This document shows positions 8,999 through 18,028 of a stretch of DNA of 64,000 nucleotides, piece by piece. The stretch is from Paraburkholderia gardini (GTDB lineage: Bacteria > Pseudomonadota > Gammaproteobacteria > Burkholderiales > Burkholderiaceae), in contig NZ_CAJQYY010000002.1 of assembly GCF_907164575.1 (NCBI RefSeq), positions 186,001 through 250,000 on the forward strand. The letters are read 5' to 3'. How positions within the stretch are numbered: the stretch's first letter is position 1; each line of letters begins with the position of its first letter. Below the pieces are notes generated by a model that ran no database searches, was not told where the DNA came from, and was given only the letters and a program-made list of their open reading frames with translations. The position numbers were made by a program, and so were the translations under genes.

Positions 8999-9565
8999 GG
9001 GGGCACAAGGTCCTGTAAATCAGCCGGCCGCTTCGCCTGGCCGGTCAGCCAGCGGAATCAGCCATCTAGTCAGCTACATGAGTCTGGGCTACCCGGGTCC
9101 AGCTACACAGGTCAGCCAGAAGAACAGGCCACATCGGTCGGCCAGACAGGTCGGTCTGGATGTTTCAGCCGGATCAGCTCGATCAGCCGGGGTGAGCCGG
9201 ACTGCGAAAGCCTGAAGACGGGAAGCCGGACCCGGTGGGCCGGTCATGCGCGGGGTGTGCGGACCTGTCTGATCGCGTCCGGCCGCCGTCTGGCGGAGCA
9301 CTCCGGCGCTGCTTGTGGCGACGCGCGAAGCAAGGGGCGCCGCCGGGCGGCTAAAAAGTTATAATTTAGCGGATTTTAGCCGGGTTCCGCAATGCACCAA
9401 CCGCGTTGGCGGCCCTTTTCGGCTATTTCGTGTCAAATTACGTGAAACCTTTACAATGCGCGCCGGCCCGACCGGCACACGCGGCCCGCCCCCGGCGGGC
9501 GTCGCGGGCGCACCGGGATCACGTAACATCTGACCCTCGCTCCACGACGACCCCGGATCACGAAT
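8999..9565. other. Long leader region between alaA and the Mth938-domain gene
   Basis: 567 bases between divergent genes. The alaA side (9018-9190) is filled with degenerate TCAGCC/T repeats (separate entry). The other side holds an AT-rich island with a TATAAT (9360-9365) and, further on, a TACAAT (9452-9457), both candidate -10 boxes for the rightward gene though no good -35 is seen with either. No convincing gene or RNA is present. Confidence 0.5.
9018..9190. repeat. Cluster of degenerate TCAGCC/TCAGCT repeats upstream of alaA
   Basis: TCAGCC or TCAGCT occurs at 9020, 9045, 9058, 9070, 9112, 9165, 9174 and 9183. Spacing is 12-13 bases in one subcluster and exactly 9 bases in the last three copies (TCAGCCGGA, TCAGCTCGA, TCAGCCGGG). 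The pattern looks like decayed short tandem repeats rather than a dyad operator. Confidence 0.55.
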
Positions 9566-9940
9566 TTGAAACTACATCAGGATTCCAGCGGCGCCCTCAA
9601 CACGGTTACCGGTTACGGGCCCGGCTACGTCGAAATCAACCTCGTGCGCCATCAGGGCAGCATTCTCGTGCTGCCGGAGGCGCCTGTCATTGCCTGGCCG
9701 GTCTCCTCGTTCGAAGCCCTGGGCGCGGAGCATTTCGAACTTCTGGTCGCGCCTGCGCCGGAAGTTGTCATTTTCGGCAGCGGCGAGCGTCTGCGCTTTC
9801 CGCATCCACGACTGACGGCCGCCCTCGCGAAGCACCGCATCGGCGTCGAAACGATGGATTTCAAGGCCGCCTGCCGGACCTACAACATCCTGATGGCCGA
9901 GGGCCGCAAGGTCGCGGCCGCATTGCTGATCGAAGGTTAG
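9566..9940 (+). CDS. Mth938-like (DUF498) domain protein
   Basis: A 124-residue single-domain protein of the Mth938/NDUFAF3-like fold; in mitochondria the relative assists complex I assembly, but the bacterial role is not established. Visible family pattern: GYVEINLVRHQGSILVLP, FELLVAPAPEVVIFGSGERLRFP, and IGVETMDFKAACRTYNILMAEGR near the C-terminus. The start is TTG at 9566, since no ATG or GTG gives the complete N-terminus. It lies about 200 bases before arnT with no evident link to lipid A work. Confidence 0.85.
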   Translation: MKLHQDSSGALNTVTGYGPGYVEINLVRHQGSILVLPEAPVIAWPVSSFEALGAEHFELLVAPAPEVVIFGSGERLRFPHPRLTAALAKHRIGVETMDFKAACRTYNILMAEGRKVAAALLIEG

Positions 9941-10136
9941 CCGGCACGGCGCACCGATGGCCGCGTCACGCCGGTGACGTACACTGCGCGGCATTCGTCG
10001 CACAGGCAGGCGTGGCGGGCTGCTGGAGCGTGCCCATCAGGTCCCGTATGTCCGTGTGAGCGCGGCGCGCGTTCGGCGCCGCCCGTTCCACTTCACAACG
10101 CCGCATGCGCGGCAAAGACAAACAGGTTGATTCCAC

Positions 10137-11834
10137 ATGAACGATACGCCGTCACGGCTACCGCTCAACCGCACCGCGATCCTGCTGCTGATCCTCGCGC
10201 TTGCGCTTATCTGGTTCGTGCCGCTCGGCTGGCGCCACCTGCTGCCAAGCGACGAAGGCCGCTATGCGGAAATGGCACGCGAAATGTTCGTGACCGGCGA
10301 CTGGATCACGCCGCGCTACAACGGCTACAAATACTTCGAAAAGCCGCCGCTGCAAACCTGGCTCAACGCGCTCACGTTCGCGTGGTTCGGCATCGGTGAA
10401 TGGCAGGCGCGCCTCTACACGGCGCTGACGGGCTTTGCAGGTGTGCTGCTCATCGGTTTTACCGGCACGCGCGTTTTCAACGCCGCGACGGGCGTCTTCG
10501 CCGCGATCGTGCTCGCGAGCGCGCCGTACTGGAACCTGATGGGCCACTTCAACACGCTCGACATGGGCCTGTCGTTCTGGATGGAAGTCACGCTGTGTTC
10601 GCTGCTCCTCGCACAGCGCCCCAACGTGCCCGCGAACCACGTGCGGCTCTGGATGTGGCTGTGCTGGGGGTCGATGGCGCTCGCCGTGCTGTCGAAGGGG
10701 CTCATCGGCGTGATCCTGCCGGGCGCGGCGCTCGTGCTCTATACGCTCATCGTGCGCGACTGGGCAATCTGGAAGCGGCTGTATCTGGTGAGCGGCCTGA
10801 TCGTGTTCTTCGCGATCGCGACGCCATGGTTCGTGCTCGTGCAGCAGCGCAATCCGGAGTTTCTGAATTTCTTCTTCATCGTGCAGCAGTTCCAGCGCTA
10901 CCTGACGCCCGAGCAGAACCGCCCCGGTCCGCTCTACTATTTCGTGGCCGTGATGCTGGTCGGCTTCCTGCCCTGGCTGTCGGTCAGCGTGCAGAGCATC
11001 CGGCACGCACTGCGCGTGCCGCGCCAACCGAACGGCTTTTCACCGCCGATGATGCTGATCATCTGGTCGGCGTTCATTTTCCTGTTCTTCAGCGCTTCGC
11101 ATTCGAAGCTGATCTCTTACACGCTGCCCGTCGCGCCCGCGCTCGCGCTGCTGCTCGGCATGTATCTGCCGCTTCTCAAACGCGATGAGTTCCGTCGGCA
11201 TCTGGCTGGCTACGCGGTGTTTTTCGTCGTCGCGGCGTTTGGCGCGATCTTCCTGAGTCGCGCCGGCGACGCCCGCAACCCGAACGAGCTGTACCGTGCG
11301 TTCCAGGTCTGGGTGTACGCCGCGCTCGGCGTGGCCTTCGCGCTGACGATCGTCGCGCTCTGGCTCAACCGCCGCAGCCGCGGCGGTATTGTCGGCGCGA
11401 CGGTCGCGTTCGCCGCCGGCTGGGTGCTGCTCGGCACGATCGCCGGCACCGGGCACGACGTGTTCGGCCGACTGAGCTCGGGCGCCCCGCTCGCGCCGGC
11501 CGTGCGCGCCGCCATCGCGAAGCTGCCGCCCGACACCCCGTTCTATTCGGTTGGTGTGCTCGACCACACGATGCCGTTCTACATCGGTCATACGATGATC
11601 ATGGTCGAAAATCCGGACGAACTGCGTTTCGGCGTCACCGTCGAACCGCAAAAGTGGGTGCCGACCATCGCCGAATGGATCCAGCGCTGGAATGCGGAGC
11701 CGTATGCGCTGGCCCTGATGACGACCCAGCGTTTCAGCGATCTGTCCGCCCAGCACGTGCCGATGCAGGTCGTCGCACGCGATTCGCGGCGCGTGATCGT
11801 GGAAAAACCGGGCGTGGAAAAACCGCAACAATGA
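10137..11834 (+). CDS. arnT: Glycosyltransferase family 39 lipid A aminoarabinose transferase (ArnT)
   Basis: Inner-membrane enzyme that moves L-Ara4N from undecaprenyl phosphate to lipid A on the periplasmic side, giving resistance to cationic peptides. 565 residues with about a dozen hydrophobic segments. The first periplasmic loop contains LPSDEGRYAEMAREM and YFEKPPLQTWLNA, the signature of GT39/PMT enzymes with their acidic catalytic residues. C-terminal soluble domain from about residue 430. First gene of a seven-gene arn cluster; the next ORF starts 34 bases later. Confidence 0.92.
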   Translation: MNDTPSRLPLNRTAILLLILALALIWFVPLGWRHLLPSDEGRYAEMAREMFVTGDWITPRYNGYKYFEKPPLQTWLNALTFAWFGIGEWQARLYTALTGFAGVLLIGFTGTRVFNAATGVFAAIVLASAPYWNLMGHFNTLDMGLSFWMEVTLCSLLLAQRPNVPANHVRLWMWLCWGSMALAVLSKGLIGVILPGAALVLYTLIVRDWAIWKRLYLVSGLIVFFAIATPWFVLVQQRNPEFLNFFFIVQQFQRYLTPEQNRPGPLYYFVAVMLVGFLPWLSVSVQSIRHALRVPRQPNGFSPPMMLIIWSAFIFLFFSASHSKLISYTLPVAPALALLLGMYLPLLKRDEFRRHLAGYAVFFVVAAFGAIFLSRAGDARNPNELYRAFQVWVYAALGVAFALTIVALWLNRRSRGGIVGATVAFAAGWVLLGTIAGTGHDVFGRLSSGAPLAPAVRAAIAKLPPDTPFYSVGVLDHTMPFYIGHTMIMVENPDELRFGVTVEPQKWVPTIAEWIQRWNAEPYALALMTTQRFSDLSAQHVPMQVVARDSRRVIVEKPGVEKPQQ

Positions 11835-11868
11835 CCTCATATATCAAACACGGGACCGTTTCTCGCTG

Positions 11869-12240
11869 ATGAACCCTATTTCCCTTTTCTGTATTCTCGC
11901 GGGCGTTTCGCTGAACGCGGGCGCCCAGTTGCTGCTGAAGGCGGGTACGAATGCCGTTGGACACTTTGAATTCACCCGTGCGAACATCATTCCTGTCGCA
12001 TGGCGGCTCGCGACGCAACCGCCCATCATCGGCGGTCTCGCCTGCTATGTGATCAGCGTGGCGGTGTGGATCGTGGGGCTGTCGCGGGTGGACGTATCGA
12101 TTGCCTATCCGATGCTTTCGCTCGGATACGTCGTCAACGCGTTCGCCGCCTGGTATCTGTTCGGCGAAATCATGTCGGTCCAGAAGCTGGTCGGCATCGG
12201 CATCATTCTCGTCGGCGTTGTCGTGCTGGCGCGAAGCTAG
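11869..12240 (+). CDS. SMR/EamA-type small membrane protein, probable Ara4N-phosphoundecaprenol flippase subunit (ArnE/ArnF-like)
   Basis: 123 residues with four hydrophobic helices (roughly 2-20, 52-72, 78-97, 103-121), like ArnE and ArnF, which together move undecaprenyl-phosphate-Ara4N across the inner membrane. Sequence cues are SLNAGAQLLLKAGTNAVG, VISVAVWIVGLSRVDVSIAYPMLSLGYVVNAFAAW in two halves, and a C-terminal GIILVGVVVLARS. Only one such gene is present here, whereas E. coli has two, so it may work as a homodimer or have a partner elsewhere. The function is inferred from position between arnT and arnB. Confidence 0.82.
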   Translation: MNPISLFCILAGVSLNAGAQLLLKAGTNAVGHFEFTRANIIPVAWRLATQPPIIGGLACYVISVAVWIVGLSRVDVSIAYPMLSLGYVVNAFAAWYLFGEIMSVQKLVGIGIILVGVVVLARS

Positions 12241-12333
12241 TCGCAATGGCGCGGCGCGCGTAGCACAGCGGGCTGGGCCGCACATAACCAGCCGAAGCGC
12301 GAAATTGCACACTTTTTATAGAGCACTGCATTC

Positions 12334-13485
12334 ATGACTGAGTCAACCGTCCCGTTTTTACCGTTCGTCCGCCCGGAAATCGATGAAGAAACGATTCAGG
12401 GCGTAGCCGACGTGCTGCGTTCCGGCTGGATCACGACCGGCCCTCAGAACCAGCAGTTCGAAGCGGCGCTGTCGGCATTCTGCGGCGGCCGTCCGGTGCG
12501 AACGTTCAATTCCGGCACGGCGACGCTCGAAATCGGCCTGCGTATCGCGGGCGTGAAGGAAGGCGACGAGGTCATCACGACGCCCGCGTCGTGGGTCTCG
12601 ACAAGCAACGTGATCCTCGAAACGGGCGCGACGCCGGTGTTCGTCGATATCGATCCGAAAACGCGCAATATCGACCTCGATCTGCTCGAAAAGGCGATCA
12701 CGCCGCGCACGAAGGCGATCATTCCGGTGTATCTGTCCGGCCTGCCCGTCGACATGGACCGTCTGTACGAAATTGCCCGCGCGCGCAGGCTGCGCGTGAT
12801 CGAAGACGCGGCACAGGCGTTCGGCTCGACCTGGAAAGGCGAGCGCATCGGCAAGATCGGCGATATCGTGTCGTTCAGCTTCCACGCGAACAAGAACCTG
12901 ACGTCGATCGAAGGCGGCGCGCTCGTGCTCAACAACGAAGACGAAGCGATTCTCGCGCAGAAGTACCGCCTGCAAGGCATCACGCGGACCGGCTTCGACG
13001 GCATGGACTGCGACGTGCTGGGCGGCAAATACAACCTGACCGACGTCGCGGCGCGCGTCGGTCTCGGCCAGTTGCCGCATCTCGAACGCTTTATCGCGCA
13101 GCGCAAAAAGCTCGCGCGCGCGTATTTCGCGGGCTTCGAGGGCGGCGCCGCGGTGAAACTCGGCATGGGTCTGCCGCTTGCGGATTTCGAAAACAGCAAC
13201 TGGCACATGTTCCAGATCACGCTGCCGCTGGAACGACTCTCGCTCGATCGCGCCGGTTTCATGGCGCAACTGAAGGAACGCGGGATCGGCTCGGGCGTGC
13301 ATTACCCTGCGATTCACCTGTTTTCGCTGTATCGCGCGCGCGGCTTCAGGGAAGGCATGTTCCCGCACGCGGAGCGCTTCGGCGCGACCACGGTCACGCT
13401 GCCGCTCTTCACGCTGATGAACGAAGACGACGTGGCGCGCGTGTGCCGCGCGGTCAATGAAATTTGCGAACAATACGGAAAATAA
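12334..13485 (+). CDS. arnB: UDP-4-amino-4-deoxy-L-arabinose aminotransferase
   Basis: PLP enzyme of the DegT/DnrJ/EryC1 sugar aminotransferase family that converts UDP-Ara4O to UDP-L-Ara4N with glutamate. 383 residues; the start PFVRPEIDEETIQGV, SGTATLEIGLR, EDAAQAFGSTWKG, and the PLP lysine K187 in SFHANKNLTSIEGGA match ArnB. The ATG at 12334 lies 93 bases after the flippase gene and the stop lies 6 bases before arnC. Confidence 0.94.
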   Translation: MTESTVPFLPFVRPEIDEETIQGVADVLRSGWITTGPQNQQFEAALSAFCGGRPVRTFNSGTATLEIGLRIAGVKEGDEVITTPASWVSTSNVILETGATPVFVDIDPKTRNIDLDLLEKAITPRTKAIIPVYLSGLPVDMDRLYEIARARRLRVIEDAAQAFGSTWKGERIGKIGDIVSFSFHANKNLTSIEGGALVLNNEDEAILAQKYRLQGITRTGFDGMDCDVLGGKYNLTDVAARVGLGQLPHLERFIAQRKKLARAYFAGFEGGAAVKLGMGLPLADFENSNWHMFQITLPLERLSLDRAGFMAQLKERGIGSGVHYPAIHLFSLYRARGFREGMFPHAERFGATTVTLPLFTLMNEDDVARVCRAVNEICEQYGK

Positions 13486-13491
13486 GCGGAA

Positions 13492-14544
13492 ATGAGCCAA
13501 ACGGAACATCACTCCGTCGTGCCGGAAGTCTCGATCGTCATTCCGGTGTACAACGAGGAACAGGGTCTCGCGGCCCTCTTCGATCGCCTGTATCCAGCGC
13601 TCGACGCGCTGGGCACGACCTATGAAGTGGTCTTCATCAACGACGGCAGCCGCGACAAGTCCGCCGCCATCCTCGCCGGACAGTTTCGCGCCCGGCCGGA
13701 CGTGACGCGCGTGATCCTGCTGAACGGCAACTTCGGCCAGCATATGGCGATTCTCGCGGGCTTCGAGCAGTCGCGCGGCGAGATCGTGCTCACGCTCGAC
13801 GCGGACCTGCAGAACCCGCCCGAGGAAATCGCGAAACTCGTCGCGAAGATGCGTGAAGGTTACGACTACGTCGGCTCGATCCGCACGCAACGTCAGGACA
13901 GCTTCTTCCGGCGCAAGGCGTCGCGCGCGATGAACCGTCTGCGCGAGCGCATCACGCGCATCAAGATGACCGACCAGGGCTGCATGCTGCGCGCGTACAG
14001 CCGCCAGGTGATCGACACGATCAACCGCTGCGGCGAAATCAATACGTTCATCCCGGCGCTCGCGTACACGTTCGCGCAGAACCCGGTTGAAATCGAGGTC
14101 GCGCACGAAGAGCGTTTCGCGGGCGAATCGAAGTATTCGCTGTACAGCCTGATCCGGCTGAACTTCGATCTCGTGACCGGGTTTTCAGTGGTGCCGCTGC
14201 AATGGCTGTCGTTCATCGGCGTGATTCTTTCGTTCGGGTCCGCGGCGCTCTTCGTGCTGCTGCTGATTCGCCGCTTCGTCATCGGGGCGGAAGTGCAGGG
14301 TGTGTTCACGCTGTTCGCCATCACGTTCTTCCTGCTTGGCGTGATCATTTTCGCGCTCGGGCTGCTCGGCGAATACATCGGGCGCATCTATCAGCAGGTG
14401 CGGGCGCGGCCGCGCTATCTGGTGCAGACCATCCTCCAGCAGCGCGACGGCGCGACCGTCACGCAGACGCCGCGCCAAACCATCGTTCAGGGTGTGCAGA
14501 ACCTGCAGAACGCGCCCCTGATCGACCTGGACTCGCAGTCATGA
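13492..14544 (+). CDS. arnC: Undecaprenyl-phosphate 4-deoxy-4-formamido-L-arabinose transferase
   Basis: GT2 enzyme that attaches Ara4FN to undecaprenyl phosphate at the inner membrane. 350 residues: a GT2 domain (SIVIPVYNEEQGL, FINDGSRDKS, LTLDADLQNPPEE with the metal-binding DxD-like site), then two membrane helices near residues 230-256 and 268-300, and a short polar tail. Its TGA overlaps the next ATG by four bases (ATGA), so arnC and the formyltransferase gene are translationally coupled. Confidence 0.94.
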   Translation: MSQTEHHSVVPEVSIVIPVYNEEQGLAALFDRLYPALDALGTTYEVVFINDGSRDKSAAILAGQFRARPDVTRVILLNGNFGQHMAILAGFEQSRGEIVLTLDADLQNPPEEIAKLVAKMREGYDYVGSIRTQRQDSFFRRKASRAMNRLRERITRIKMTDQGCMLRAYSRQVIDTINRCGEINTFIPALAYTFAQNPVEIEVAHEERFAGESKYSLYSLIRLNFDLVTGFSVVPLQWLSFIGVILSFGSAALFVLLLIRRFVIGAEVQGVFTLFAITFFLLGVIIFALGLLGEYIGRIYQQVRARPRYLVQTILQQRDGATVTQTPRQTIVQGVQNLQNAPLIDLDSQS

Positions 14545-15479
14545 AGCCACGCGCGGTCGTATTCGCGTATCACAACGTCGGCGTGCGCTGCCTGCAGGTG
14601 CTGCTTGCGCGAGGCGTCGACGTCGCGCTGGTCGTCACGCACGAAGACAGCCCGACCGAGAACATCTGGTTCGGCAGTGTCGCCTCTGTCGCGGCCGAAC
14701 ACGGCATTGCGGCCGTGACGCCGGCCGATCCGCGCAGCGCCGAGCTGCGCGCGGCGGTGAGCGCCGCGCGGCCGGATTTCATCTTCTCGTTCTACTACCG
14801 GCATATGCTGCCGGTCGACCTGCTGGCGATCGCCGCGCGCGGCGCGTACAACATGCACGGCTCACTGCTGCCGAAATACCGCGGCCGCGTGCCGACCAAC
14901 TGGGCGGTGCTGAACGGCGAAACGGAAACCGGCGCGACGCTGCATGAGATGGCCGCGAAGCCCGACGCCGGCGCGATCCTCGCGCAGACGCCCGTGCCGA
15001 TCCTGCCCGACGACACCGCGGCGCAGGTCTTCGACAAGACTACCGTCGCGGCCGAACAGACGCTCTGGCGCGTATTGCCCGCGCTGCTCGCCGGCGAGGC
15101 GCCGCATCTGCCGAACGACCTGACGCAAGGCAGCTACTTCGGCGGCCGCAAGCCCGAGGACGGCCGTATCGACTGGAGCAGGCCCGCACAGCAGGTGTAC
15201 AACCTGATCCGCGCGGTCGCGCCGCCCTATCCCGGCGCGTTCACCGATATCGGCAGCGAACGGTTCGTCGTCGCGCGCGCGCGACTGGCCCGTCCGGGTG
15301 CGATCCAGTCAGATTTGCCCCCGGGTCTACACGTAAGCGATAATGCCGTTTTTGCGATATGCGGCGACGGCCGCGCGATCGCCATCCACGAATTGCGGCA
15401 CCAGCGCGACGGGCAGGAAACTGTCGTCACCCCCGCCGGGTTCGCCCAGCTCATTCACTCTTCCCGCCATCCTTCATGA
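14541..15479 (+). CDS. arnA: ArnA formyltransferase half (UDP-L-Ara4N formyltransferase, stand-alone)
   Basis: 10-formyl-THF-dependent N-formylation of UDP-L-Ara4N, corresponding to residues 1-304 of E. coli ArnA. The 312-residue product shows the methionyl-tRNA-formyltransferase fold with the Asn-x-His pair in YNMHGSLLPKYRG and the Asp of KPDAGAI, the known catalytic residues. It overlaps arnC upstream and the decarboxylase gene downstream by four bases each. In enterobacteria the two halves are one polypeptide; here they are separate genes. Confidence 0.92.
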   Translation: MKPRAVVFAYHNVGVRCLQVLLARGVDVALVVTHEDSPTENIWFGSVASVAAEHGIAAVTPADPRSAELRAAVSAARPDFIFSFYYRHMLPVDLLAIAARGAYNMHGSLLPKYRGRVPTNWAVLNGETETGATLHEMAAKPDAGAILAQTPVPILPDDTAAQVFDKTTVAAEQTLWRVLPALLAGEAPHLPNDLTQGSYFGGRKPEDGRIDWSRPAQQVYNLIRAVAPPYPGAFTDIGSERFVVARARLARPGAIQSDLPPGLHVSDNAVFAICGDGRAIAIHELRHQRDGQETVVTPAGFAQLIHSSRHPS

Positions 15480-16522
15480 AAAAAGTCCTGATTCTGGGTG
15501 TGAACGGCTTCATCGGCCATCACCTGTCCAAGCGCATTCTCGAAACCACCGACTGGGAAGTGTTCGGGATGGACATGCAGACCGAGCGCCTCGGCGACCT
15601 CGTCAACCATGAGCGGATGCACTTCTTCGAAGGCGACATCACGATCAACAAGGAGTGGGTCGAGTATCACGTGAAGAAGTGCGACGTGATCCTGCCGCTC
15701 GTCGCGATCGCCACGCCGGCCACGTATGTGAAGCAGCCGCTGCGCGTGTTCGAACTCGACTTCGAGGCCAACCTGCCAATCGTGCGTTCGGCCGTCAAGT
15801 ACGGCAAGCATCTGGTGTTTCCGTCGACGTCGGAAGTCTATGGCATGTGTTCGGACGAGCAGTTCGATCCGGATGAATCCGCCCTCACCTACGGCCCGAT
15901 CAACAAGCCACGCTGGATCTACGCGTGCTCGAAGCAGCTGATGGACCGCGTGATCTGGGGTTACGGCATGGAAGGCCTGAATTTCACGCTGTTCCGTCCG
16001 TTCAACTGGATCGGCCCGGGCCTCGATTCGATCTACACGCCGAAGGAAGGCAGCTCGCGCGTGGTCACGCAGTTCCTCGGCCACATCGTGCGCGGCGAGA
16101 ACATCAGCCTCGTCGACGGTGGCGCGCAAAAGCGTGCATTCACCGATATCGACGACGGCATCGGCGCGCTGATGAAGATCATCGAAAACAAGGGCGGCAT
16201 TGCGTCGGGCAAGATCTACAACATCGGCAACCCGGTGAACAACTTCTCGGTGCGCGAACTGGCGCACAAGATGCTTGCGCTCGCCGCCGAATTCCCGGAA
16301 TACGCGGATATGGCGAAGAAGGTGCAACTGGTCGAGACGTCGTCGGGCGCCTACTACGGCGCGGGTTATCAGGACGTGCAGAACCGCGTGCCCAGGATCG
16401 ACAACACGATGCAGGAGCTCGGCTGGAAGCCGGTTTCCACATTCGACGAAGCGCTGCGCAAGATTTTCGAAGCGTATCGCGGGCATGTGGGCGAAGCGCG
16501 CGCGCTGGTCGAACAGCATTAA
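15476..16522 (+). CDS. arnA: ArnA decarboxylase half (UDP-glucuronate decarboxylase, stand-alone)
   Basis: NAD-dependent extended SDR that oxidises and decarboxylates UDP-glucuronate to UDP-Ara4O, matching the C-terminal half of E. coli ArnA. 348 residues: Rossmann motif LGVNGFIGHHLS, then PSTSEVYGMCSDEQF containing the Ser-Glu pair of ArnA, the YACSKQLMD YxxxK motif, FRPFNWIGPGLDS, and GGAQKRAFTDIDD with the essential Arg. Starts within the stop of the formyltransferase gene (ATGA). The frame open upstream to 15359 is antisense-like noise. Confidence 0.93.
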   Translation: MKKVLILGVNGFIGHHLSKRILETTDWEVFGMDMQTERLGDLVNHERMHFFEGDITINKEWVEYHVKKCDVILPLVAIATPATYVKQPLRVFELDFEANLPIVRSAVKYGKHLVFPSTSEVYGMCSDEQFDPDESALTYGPINKPRWIYACSKQLMDRVIWGYGMEGLNFTLFRPFNWIGPGLDSIYTPKEGSSRVVTQFLGHIVRGENISLVDGGAQKRAFTDIDDGIGALMKIIENKGGIASGKIYNIGNPVNNFSVRELAHKMLALAAEFPEYADMAKKVQLVETSSGAYYGAGYQDVQNRVPRIDNTMQELGWKPVSTFDEALRKIFEAYRGHVGEARALVEQH

Positions 16523-16536
16523 ATAAAGGGTCGACC

Positions 16537-17433
16537 TTGCCTCGTATCGTTCTGAAGATCGACGTCGACACGTTGCGTGGCACCCGTGAAGGCGTGCCGA
16601 ATCTCGCGCGCATTTTCGACCGCTTCAAGGCGCGCGCGACGTTTCTTTTCAGCCTGGGGCCCGACCATACCGGCTGGGCGATGCGCCGGGTGCTACGACC
16701 GGGGTTCCTGAAGAAGGTGTCACGCACCTCGGTGGTCGAGCATTACGGCGTGAAGCAGCTGATGTACGGCGTGCTGCTGCCCGGCCCGGACGTCGGCGCC
16801 CGCGCGGCGTCCGAAATGCGCGCGATTCACGAAGCCGGCTTCGAGTGCGGCATCCATACATGGGATCACGTGTACTGGCAGGACAACGTCCGCGCGCGTT
16901 CGCGTGAATGGACCACCGGCGAGATGCAGAAGAGCCACGCGCGGTTCATCGAAGTATTCGGTTCACCGCCCGCCACGCACGGCGCGGCGGGCTGGCAGAT
17001 GAACGGCCATGCATTCGAGCAGATCGACGCGTGGGGCATGCAGTATGCGTCCGACGGCCGTGGTCATTCGCCGTACTTCCCGGTCGTGGGCGGGCGGCAG
17101 CTATCGCACGTGCAGATGCCCACCACACTGCCGACACTCGACGAAGTGCTGGGTGTCGACGGCGTGGATACCAGTAACGTGGCGGCCTGGTATCTGAAAC
17201 TCACCGGGAATAATCCGCGCGATCACGTGTTCACCCTGCACGCGGAACTCGAGGGGCAGAAACTCGCGCCCGTCTTCGAACAGCTGCTCGACGGCTGGCG
17301 CGCGCAGGGCTACACGTTTGCGACCATGGGCGACTACCACGCCACGCTGGACCGCGGCACGCTGCCATCGTACCCTGTCGCGTGGGGTGAAATTCCTGGC
17401 CGCTCCGGCGAACTGATCGTCCAGCCCGACTGA
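16537..17433 (+). CDS. arnD: 4-deoxy-4-formamido-L-arabinose-phosphoundecaprenol deformylase
   Basis: Polysaccharide-deacetylase (NodB) fold enzyme that removes the formyl group after transfer to the lipid carrier. 298 residues, starting PRIVLKIDVDTLRGTREGVPNL with the metal-binding Asp, GIHTWDHVYWQD with the two His, and TMGDYHATLD near the end. The start codon is TTG at 16537 preceded by AAAGGG, 14 bases after the previous stop; an upstream ATG would overlap the decarboxylase gene extensively. Last gene of the arn operon. Confidence 0.93.
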   Translation: MPRIVLKIDVDTLRGTREGVPNLARIFDRFKARATFLFSLGPDHTGWAMRRVLRPGFLKKVSRTSVVEHYGVKQLMYGVLLPGPDVGARAASEMRAIHEAGFECGIHTWDHVYWQDNVRARSREWTTGEMQKSHARFIEVFGSPPATHGAAGWQMNGHAFEQIDAWGMQYASDGRGHSPYFPVVGGRQLSHVQMPTTLPTLDEVLGVDGVDTSNVAAWYLKLTGNNPRDHVFTLHAELEGQKLAPVFEQLLDGWRAQGYTFATMGDYHATLDRGTLPSYPVAWGEIPGRSGELIVQPD

Positions 17434-17566
17434 TCCGCGCCGCGTTCTGCCGGCCAGGCCGCGTACCGCGCCGGTTTGCCGATCCGCTTATTTCCCCGCT
17501 CGATGCTCAAGATCCGGCACCGCCGTTTCACCGCGGCGCGCCGGCCAATAACAAACGGAGAACCTC

Positions 17567-18028
17567 GTGCCCATCGCAGTCGACCAACCCGTCCCCGACT
17601 TCACCGCTGCCGCGACCGGCGGCGAATTCACGCTGTCCAGTCTTCGGGGCAAGAAGGTGGTGCTGTATTTTTACCCGAAGGACAACACGCCGGGCTGCAC
17701 GACCGAAGGCCTGCAGTTCCGCGACCTGTATCCGAAGTTCAGAAAGGCTGGCGCGGAGATTGTCGGCGTATCGCGCGACAGCGTCCGCTCGCATGACAAC
17801 TTCAAGTCGAAGCTCGAATTGCCGTTTCCGCTGGTATCGGATCCCGAAGAAACGCTGTGCCTGCTCTTCGGCGTCATGAAACTGAAGAAAATGTATGGCA
17901 AAGAAGTACGGGGCATCGAACGCTCGACGTTCCTGATCGACGGCGACGGCGTGCTGCGTCACGAATGGCGCGGCGTCAAGGTGCCAGGGCATGTCGACGA
18001 GATTCTGGAAACTGTACAAGGCCTTTGA
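17567..18028 (+). CDS. bcp: Thioredoxin-dependent thiol peroxidase (Bcp/PrxQ family)
   Basis: Cytoplasmic peroxiredoxin reducing organic hydroperoxides. 153 residues; peroxidatic Cys44 lies in DNTPGCTTEG and the conserved Arg in RSTFLID. The second cysteine five residues later, found in E. coli Bcp, is absent (Leu49 instead); the only other Cys is C98 in ETLCLLFG. It may therefore work as a 1-Cys enzyme or use an atypical resolving Cys. GTG start at 17567 with GGAG seven bases upstream. It may be read from the arn transcript or its own promoter in the 133-base gap. Confidence 0.93.
   Translation: MPIAVDQPVPDFTAAATGGEFTLSSLRGKKVVLYFYPKDNTPGCTTEGLQFRDLYPKFRKAGAEIVGVSRDSVRSHDNFKSKLELPFPLVSDPEETLCLLFGVMKLKKMYGKEVRGIERSTFLIDGDGVLRHEWRGVKVPGHVDEILETVQGL

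Noticed and set aside
12358-14106. 582-codon minus-strand frame across arnB and arnC
   Set aside because: Antisense shadow of two clear enzymes with no start signal.
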